Assembly: GCF_000687475.1 (NCBI RefSeq) | Contig: NC_057319.1 | Coordinates: 5,570,001 to 5,634,000, forward strand | Length of the DNA stretch: 64,000 nt | Direction of reading: 5' to 3' | Source of the DNA: Ustilaginoidea virens | Taxonomy: Eukaryota; Ascomycota; Sordariomycetes; Hypocreales; Clavicipitaceae | Shown here: piece by piece, positions 57,300 through 64,000 of the stretch | Position numbering within the stretch: position 1 is the stretch's first letter | Layout: each line of letters opens with the position of its first letter | Notes under the pieces: generated by a model | What the model saw: the letters and a program-made list of their open reading frames with translations, nothing else | Database searches by the model: none | Told to the model about the DNA's origin: nothing | Made by a program: the position numbers and the translations under genes

Positions 57300-57977
57300 G
57301 TAGCGTTTCTCTGTACATAGGTCAGTCAGCGATGCTGTGAGTGATGCTGTCTACAAAAATGTTATATGAATTCGCAGCCGGGCGATGCGTTTGCAGTACG
57401 TCAGGCGCTTCACCTGGCATGTCTTAAGGGAGGGAAAGGGACAAGCCTGGAGGCGGAGATTTGAGGTGAACGGCCCTTGCAACGACGTGGCTGAAGCTTC
57501 AGCTATCAAGACAGCTTCGAGGAGACGTAGGGAATCACGACAAGCTGCCAACGGCACGATGTGGGAAATGCTACCCAGCTGAAGATTATTGCCGTGGATA
57601 TGGGAGTACCTGCCCGCGCACGAGACCGATGAACAAGGCCGCAAGAGGTCGAGCCTTTCAAATACCTAGATGGATTTGGCGGCCTGGGTGTACAGATGCA
57701 ATGCCGATTGGATGCGAGCCCGTCAGGGTGGAGCTCTGGCCGTTCAATGGGCGTCGTGGCTCAATGTTGTCCCATGATGACTGCTTGGTTCGTTGGTGAT
57801 GGACGTAACAAATGTCTCGTTCCTCCAGTCAGGGTGTTGCAACCAGTTCCATGTGTTGGCATCACGAGACAGCGGCAGCACGACATTCGATTCAGGGGAA
57901 GCAAAGGAAAAAAAAAGCACGGACCGAACAAAGAAATATAAATAAATGGTGTATATAGTCGGTCCAGCGAAAAAATT
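57300..57977. other. Intergenic permease-tRNA
   Basis: No gene seen. Confidence 0.45.
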
Positions 57978-58049
57978 CTCTCCCGCCGGGAATTGAACCC
58001 GGGTCTCAAGCGTGACAAGCTTGCATACTGACCACTATACTACGGAAGA
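57978..58049 (-). tRNA. tRNA-Asp (anticodon GTC)
   Basis: Minus-strand 72-nt cloverleaf without intron. The seven-base-pair acceptor TCTTCCG/CGGGAGA has one T-G pair. D-arm AGTATAGTGGTCAGTAT, anticodon stem CAAGC/GCTTG around loop TTGTCAC, and T-arm CCGGGTTCAATTCCCGG are all complete. A TTTTT terminator follows at 57971-57975. Confidence 0.95.
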
Positions 58050-58396
58050 TTGAAGGCGTGTGCGCCCATCGTAGGTGGATCGATTGCTGAATCGGCGTAG
58101 ATGATTTACCATTATAAAGATGGGCACAATCACGATGCCTGCGCTCGGCATCAACTGCCCGAGATTGCTGTATACTCGTGGAAACACGCAGTCTACTGGC
58201 CAAGGATTTCAGACGTGTCCACGGCCGGCACCGTGTGTCGGGCATATTTCTGTCAAAGGCTGTTTGGGCAATAAATACTGATAGAACTCGGATCAGGACT
58301 GGGTTTGCACAGCATCCCTCATCTTGTGAGCTTCATCGGGTCAACCAATGTTTGTTTCCACTTCGGCTTTTTTGCCCTTTTTTGCCCTTTTTTTTG

Positions 58397-58430
<34 letters not shown>

Positions 58431-58459
58431 AAGCTGTACCTTTCTTCACGTCCGCTCAA
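58050..58459. other. Intergenic tRNA-bZIP with long T tract
   Basis: Contains a T-rich segment with about 30 consecutive T at 58400-58428, just past the bZIP stop. No gene seen. Confidence 0.5.
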
Positions 58460-59202
58460 CTACATCAGCTCCGGCTGCAGCGCGATACTCATCCTCGTGT
58501 CGCCATAGTAACAGTACTCGGGCGGCAGCCCAGCCCCAAACACATGCCCATCCGCCCAGACATCCGTCCAGCCGATGTGCAGATCCGGCCCGCCAGCCTG
58601 GCACTCGGGCCCCAGCACAGGCAGCCCCAGCCCCGACGGCGCCATCACCTTGCCGCCGTCCCCCCAGCCGTGATCTGCGGCGCCGTCGCCCGCCACGTCA
58701 AACACGCTCACGTCCCCACGGTAGCCCGCCTTGTCCAGGCAGTAGCCGTGCGCGGGCGCGGGCGTGGGCACGGGCACGGGCACGGGCACGGCTCCCTGCT
58801 CCCTCGGGAAGCACGCGGCCGCCGAAGCGCCGCCCACCCCCGCGGTGGCCCGTATCCTCGCGATTTCCACCTGCAGGAAGGCGTTGTGGTCCAGCAGCCG
58901 TCTGACGGCGCGGTCGTCGCTGCGGCTGCGGAGCAGGGCGAGTTCGTTTTCCAGCGCCTGGATATGGAGCTTGGTCTTGGCGCGGGCTGCTCGTTGCGAC
59001 TCGCGGTCCTTGGCTCTCTTGCGCGCTATTTGTGCTTGGGATTTGGAGACTGGGGCCGTGGTATCAGCGGGTGCGTGCAGAGGGGAGGGGTTGGTTGGAA
59101 GGGTCCCTGGGGGTCTGGGGTTTTCTCACGCTTGCTTGGCGTTGATGGTTTGAAAGTAGGCGAGGACGAGCAAGGTTTGTTGTGGTTTGCGCACGAGTCC
59201 AT
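58460..59202 (-). CDS. bZIP transcription factor, two exons (220 aa)
   Basis: Exon 1 59202-59130 (MDSCANHNKPCSSSPTFKPS...) and exon 2 59049-58460 on the minus strand, joined across an 80-nt intron (GTGAGA...CCAG) in phase 1. Residues about 26-50 form the basic region (SKSQAQIARKRAKDRESQRA then ARAKTK), followed by a leucine-zipper-like heptad stretch (HIQALENELALLRSRSDDRA, then VRRLLDHNAFLQVEIARI). The arrangement RKRAxDREsQRAxRxxTKxHIxxLE is a fungal-specific bZIP subgroup that also has D where classical bZIPs have the DNA-reading Asn. The C-terminal 100 residues carry a (VP)n tract from a GGGCAC repeat and a WTD/CYYGDTRMSIA end, of unknown function. Target genes unknown; nuclear. Confidence 0.87.
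58752..58794 (-). repeat. GGGCAC/GGGCGC hexanucleotide repeat inside bZIP gene
   Basis: About seven in-frame hexamers encode alternating Val-Pro and Ala-Pro in the linker after the zipper; copy number could vary without frame loss. Confidence 0.8.
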
Positions 59203-62200
59203 GGTATGAGAGTGCGGCAGGGTGTGCTGGAGGTCTTGGAGACTGATGCTCGGGGCTGATTGCCGATTGCTCGGGAAGGGTAAGCGGGTTGGCTATGGCA
59301 AGGGAGACGGGAGGTTATATGCTGATGCCGTGCCGTGGGCCGCGGCAGGTTCCATTCCCGATGGCGGGCGGGGATTATTTCAATGGTTGAATCAAGTTTG
59401 AATGACCATTGATGCTTTGTGCAGGTTCCAACTAGCAACTAGTGGACGCTAAAACCATTTCAGCCCGTTGACGGGCGGGTGGGGGCCTTGATCAGTGGAA
59501 GTTTGACCTGGCCAGGCCGCTAGTGGGCCCGTTTCGCCCGCTAGAGCCTGGTGCGCGTGGGGTCTGTCGGTGGACCCGGCCGCTGTCCAACGGCGCTGGG
59601 GATTTAGCCCTGCGCACGGAGCGGTAGGCCGGTACGGGAGTTTTTGACGTCCAGGGATCCAGTTTGTGGGGCGGTTTGCGGTTCGCCGGCGCACATGCGT
59701 GAATCGCTCCAGGGCCTGGCAACAACAAACCATAAAAGTCTAAAACAGACGACGCCACGCGCATCGGGAATATCTCGCGCGCGCAGGTCCGAGCAGACGG
59801 CGGACCAAAGCGGTGTTTGGGTGCCTCCGCGTCATCTATCATCGGGGAGATCCAGCTCGTCTCGAGCGGTACATGTAGTGGGCAAACCGGGAACGGGCAG
59901 CCGCTCGACAAGTGCCTCCCAGTTAGGTAGGTACCTAGGTACGCACATAGTTTACTACATCTGATCAGACCGCAAAGCGCCAAACGCGCAGTGAAGCCCG
60001 GCTCACGCTATGCCTTTTTTTTTCTTTTTCTTTTTTTTTTCCCACCGCCATGGGCATGGCGGCTGGCAAACAGGTGGCTCGGCCTGGTGAAACCACAATC
60101 GCGCCACGGCGCCCAGTACAGTGCAGCGCCATCAGAAAACGCAACGACGCGGCGGCCTTGGGACGGTGTCCACTTCACGATGCGCACTGTGTAGCGGATG
60201 CACGGGGCAACGGCACTCCCTGCCGAAACATGTCGAAACAAGTCGATCCCTAATGTTTGCATTCTTTTTCTACAGAAGCTGCTGCGAACCGCCATGATGG
60301 CCAGTGCGTCTTGTTCCAAGAGCTCCAAGCCATTCAATACACCTCGACCTTCGCTGGAGCGTCTCCGTCGCCGGTCAAGAGTCGTCAAGATTCGACGATG
60401 ACCGTTAATCACGGCGGCTCTATGCAAGGGACGAAAAAACCCCCGTCTTGGGAAAAATGCAAAAACTCACTCATCGAGGCCGACTTTCCACATCGGGGGG
60501 CGTGGCTTGACCAGTCCTTTTTTTGATTCCGGTCCCAGGTGTTGCGCCAACTGTTGGCTCAGACAATGGGTGTCATGGAGGCCATTGTCACTGGTCAGGG
60601 TTGCTGGCTGCGTGGGGTGCTGGCTTACCGTGACTTGGGCGCCCTGCCATCTCGCTGTCGCTTGGGAAAACATGCAATGATGGCAAACTAGCGATTTTCC
60701 GTGGCGTCGAGGTCCCGGTGCCGCTGCTGCTGCTGCTGCCTGATGCCTGCCGACTTTGCTGGTGGGCAAGAGAAGGCAAAGGAGCACGAAACAGAAAACA
60801 GGAAGCAGGAAACAAGGAAACAATATAGTCTCCACCTTGGGACAGGCTCCTTGGAAGGGAATCTGACTCGACAGCGTTTCTAGCGGTTCAGGACTTGCAT
60901 CATCGGCTGGCGGGTTGTCTGGTTGTTTCCAAGGGATGCAACGTTCTGGTGCCCGTTCGCGCGTCGAAGCACCTCTTGTCGGGCTGCTTCAGTGGCAGAG
61001 CATCCGACCTTTGGGCGGGACGAAGAGGTTGAGCGCCAAACCGCACTGGCACAAGTTCCTCTGCTTCGATGGCTTTGCCGAGATCACCTGGGTCGTGCAC
61101 TGTGCCGTTGCCGCGGATTGCTCCCCAACTCCAACGTGTCTCGGTTTCGGTTTCAAGCAGGGCCGCTTCCAAGTCCCAACACCAGCAACCGGTAATTATC
61201 AAGCCAGAGGCAGCAAGCCAGAGGCAGCTAAAGGATCCGCCTCATATCCGCCTCCATGGCTACGGGGTCCCCGAGTGCACCCATCCTCACGCACGTGTTG
61301 TGGCATGCCATGGCAACGTTGCTGCATTCACGCTGCAGCCCTGTGCCGAGCGCCACGCAACCATCGCTAGCCTATTACTTTCGACGGGGCTGCAGAGGCG
61401 ATCGGGAGAGAAATGCACGAGTTCAAGCCCAGAGGCAATGCTACCCAAGGTCCCGGGGTGGTTGTGTACCAAGGACCCAAACGAGGGTGCGAGCCATTGA
61501 TCCCTTTGTCTTTTCAGGGTGCGGAGCGCAGTCAAGGTCATCTACCGATCTCTCCGGAGCGTTGTTATAGTTGGTGCAATCGGAATGGTCACGGTGATGG
61601 CTGCCGATACCATCAGCCAAGCAAGCGGTGCATGTGCTCGGCCCATGATTGCCAGGGATAGTTGTCTCCTCGGAGAGTACCTTGAGAGCCCAGACGATCC
61701 GCTGTTCATTATCAGGGGCTACACCGGGGCTGGCTTGCTGCCTCTGAGACTTCTGCAGCACCTGGGATTCTGCAGCTCGTCCGACAGCGTTGCAGCGGGT
61801 ACTGCTGCTTTGTTGCGAAACTCAATGCTCCTCCAGGAGACGTGGTCGGCTTTGGCAGCTTCGCCTCTGACCTACCGGCGGGAAGCAGCCCGGTGTGATG
61901 TAGACAACCCCCAAGCGACGAATTGACTGCTCCCGGACAGACGACTACGACCCGCCCAGCACTTGCACAGCGGCAGGGTAAGCTGGCCGTCGGCATTGCC
62001 GGCCCTTCCATCAGAATCTCTGGTCCTGCGTGAGCAACGCCACTTGCGAAATGAACAGGATATGGTGTTGCGCAACCTTGTCAAGCGATCGCAGCACCGT
62101 GGGCGTCGACCCCCGCATCGAATCGGTACAACGCGCCAATAGCAACAAGGATTCAACAAGATTCCAGCATGGTTCATCAAATCAGCAACGCCGTGGGATT

Positions 62201-64000
62201 TATCCGTGGGACCATTTGCTCCCTTTGATAAAACACAAGGACTTGCTCCACTACTTCTCCGCTGCACCTCACTTCTATTGACTTGCATACAGAGCTTCCC
62301 ATCTTCTCCGCCAAACACCCTCTTTGATAAGAATGGCTTTGATGATGCGTTCCGTATCAAAAATCATGGTGGGAAACCGTGAAAAGCCTCCGCTAGGCCG
62401 GCCATGTGCTTATATTCAGGAGCTTGGGAAAGAAATAGACATGGTTTAATTGCTGCAAGCAGTCAGTCACGGGCTCGTTGCACATGAAAGAGATGGCGAT
62501 TCCGCGCATCCTGACTGCATTGCTCGTGGATGACCTGCCGAGCCAATGCTGATTCGATGTCCATCCCTGACGTCCTTGCCCAGAGTCCAACACCTGACCA
62601 TAGCCTGCCGGCATGACGTACTCACTCGGTGGATAAGACGTTGGACGCGCACATGAATGTTGACAGTCCCAGTAACATCTCGGCCATCTTCTTCCCTGCT
62701 TTTTCTCCAGCTAGCGCGCCACGCTTCGATGGCATCCGCGGAGATGAAGAAGCGGGTTGTTGCCATCCTCACACTACTCTTGGCGAGCATATCTAGCGGA
62801 ACTTTTGGTCCCACGACGCCCGCGGCTGGCAATCGGTGCCGGGTTGCAGCGCAGTTTGCCCTTCTTGTCTGAGCGTTTGCCGGTTGCGACTACATTTGCT
62901 TGTGTATGGCGTGCCAGAAAGCGCGAGCATGGTACGGGTCTTGTGGGATGCCGTCCACCACCGTGTGGGCAGAATCCAACATCATGTGCGTCATAGCACC
63001 GACCGCCTACTTCAACACATCGCACATCAAGTCCCGGAGCAAATCCTCTGAGAGGAAAATACAACAGCGCACACCTCACCCTCTCTCCCCTCACCCCCCT
63101 CTCCCAAGGGACTTCATCCCACGCCACGTCCTGTCGGAACTGACCAGGACATATTCGCTCCAGGACAAAGAAGCTTCCGTCCGAGTCCGACTTTGAAATT
63201 TCCTCTCTTTTTCACTTGGGCCGCACGGTATTTAAGTTCGCGCGCTGGACGTTTTTCGCAAGAGGATTCAGGACGATGCGGAAGCGCGGCGTTTAGATAG
63301 AGCTTTGCTGGGTGCATTGCCGATCCGGCTTCGCAGACCTGTTGGCCCCCGTCTCTTCATTATGCCGAGACTACACCGCATCCCAGAAGGTGTTCTTTTC
63401 GGTAGAAGCCGTTCTTATTGAACTTGTAGCTTGGGAGAATCTGGCGGCCAGTTGACGACGCGGGTGGGCCAGAAAGACTGTCCGAGAACGAAGCCCTACG
63501 CAGTCGGGAGATTTGTCCTGCTGCAGATTCCTGAGCGCGTTTCGTGCAAGCTTGGTATGGTGCACCTGAACCTTGGAAACCTGGAGGCTGCGTCAAGCTC
63601 GACGGGCCGGCTACGGGTCAACTGAATTACATCGGTCGGTGACCATGACAGCGCTGATTCCCAAGACTTGGCTGGCAGCGCTGATGGAAGAATTGCCGCC
63701 AGTGACATGATGTAGCAACATAATTCGGTAGGCTGCAGCCATGTCAGCTGCATCAGTGGGAGTAGCACATAAGAGCGCTCTCTTCTCACGCCCGCTTCAG
63801 GAGCTGTTCGTCTTATCCTACCGCGCAAACCGCAAACTACCCTCGGTATTGGAGTTGCACCCAAGGGATTTTACTCAAAAGTGCAAAAGGCGATTCAGTC
63901 GTAGACCAACGCTGGTATCAACTCGGCATGGGCATCCCCTTCCGAGACTACATATCAACCGACCTGTGCCCCCTTGTCATTCGACCCCCCCATAATAACT
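59203..64000. other. Right-end intergenic region, no supportable gene
   Basis: 4.8 kb scanned on both strands. Frames of 100-160 codons exist (for example + 60915-61370, + 61519-61926, - 61872-62360) but overlap on opposite strands, lack family motifs and show no coherent splicing, so none is called. A TAGGTACCTAGG palindrome lies at 59931-59942, T-rich tracts at 60010-60040, and a doubled AAGCCAGAGGCAGC at 61203-61230. Confidence 0.4.

Noticed and set aside
61519..61926. 135-codon plus frame with a hydrophobic start
   Set aside because: No recognisable domain and competing frames; not enough to call a gene.

Overview
This is nuclear DNA of a filamentous ascomycete, most likely a sordariomycete and possibly Hypocreales. 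The evidence is short GT-AG introns of 50-220 bases, GC-rich genes with fungal family content (F-box, cutinase, UstYa-like/DUF3328, MCH1, fungal bZIP, rhodopsin-like membrane protein), and an AT-rich repeat block with the transition-only decay of repeat-induced point mutation (RIP). The order is inferred from the style of the genes; no species is claimed.

Layout. (1) 0.7-9.4 kb, GC-rich: a small protein kinase (-), a three-exon flotillin with a 22-nt microexon (+), an intronless EthA-like Baeyer-Villiger/flavin monooxygenase (+) and a two-OB-fold protein (-). (2) 9.8-32.1 kb, AT-rich, with no intact host gene. It holds a RIP-destroyed Helitron (Rep and Pif1-like helicase relics) followed by two arrays of hairpin-forming tandem repeats, then a 14.3-kb RIP-damaged chromodomain Gypsy element with 244-bp LTRs and target duplication GTATA. 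Inserted in the Gypsy gag is a young Copia element with 751-bp LTRs, target duplication ACTAC, an intact 1426-aa ORF and a half-tRNA-iMet-type primer site. (3) 32.7-39.96 kb, GC-rich: MCH1-type transporter, MRE11 (4 exons) and an F-box protein (3 exons), all on +. (4) 40.4-41.4 kb: a cutinase (-) whose catalytic-serine codon is split by an intron carrying about 34 AAC/GTT triplets. (5) 42.1-46 kb: a candidate MITE and gene-poor DNA. (6) 46.0-51 kb: a reduced rhodopsin-like membrane protein (-), an 85-aa secreted protein (+), a GNAT acetyltransferase (-) and a UstYa/DUF3328 protein (+). (7) 52.7-59.2 kb: an APH-fold phosphotransferase (+), a seven-exon amino-acid/choline-type permease with a GC-AG intron (+), tRNA-Asp(GTC) (-) and a bZIP factor (-). 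(8) 59.2-64 kb: no supportable gene.

The genes do not form an obvious pathway. The housekeeping part (flotillin, MRE11, F-box, tRNA) looks like ordinary chromosome arm. The 46-51 kb group is accessory in character. The most informative part is the transposon nest, which preserves an order of events: Helitron and Gypsy insertion with heavy RIP, and a late Copia insertion. The Copia has no recognisable gag domain and carries Asn at the protease and one integrase catalytic-Asp positions, so it was probably mobilised in trans or lightly mutated in place. Exon boundaries were worked out by hand from splice signals, reading phase and family conservation.
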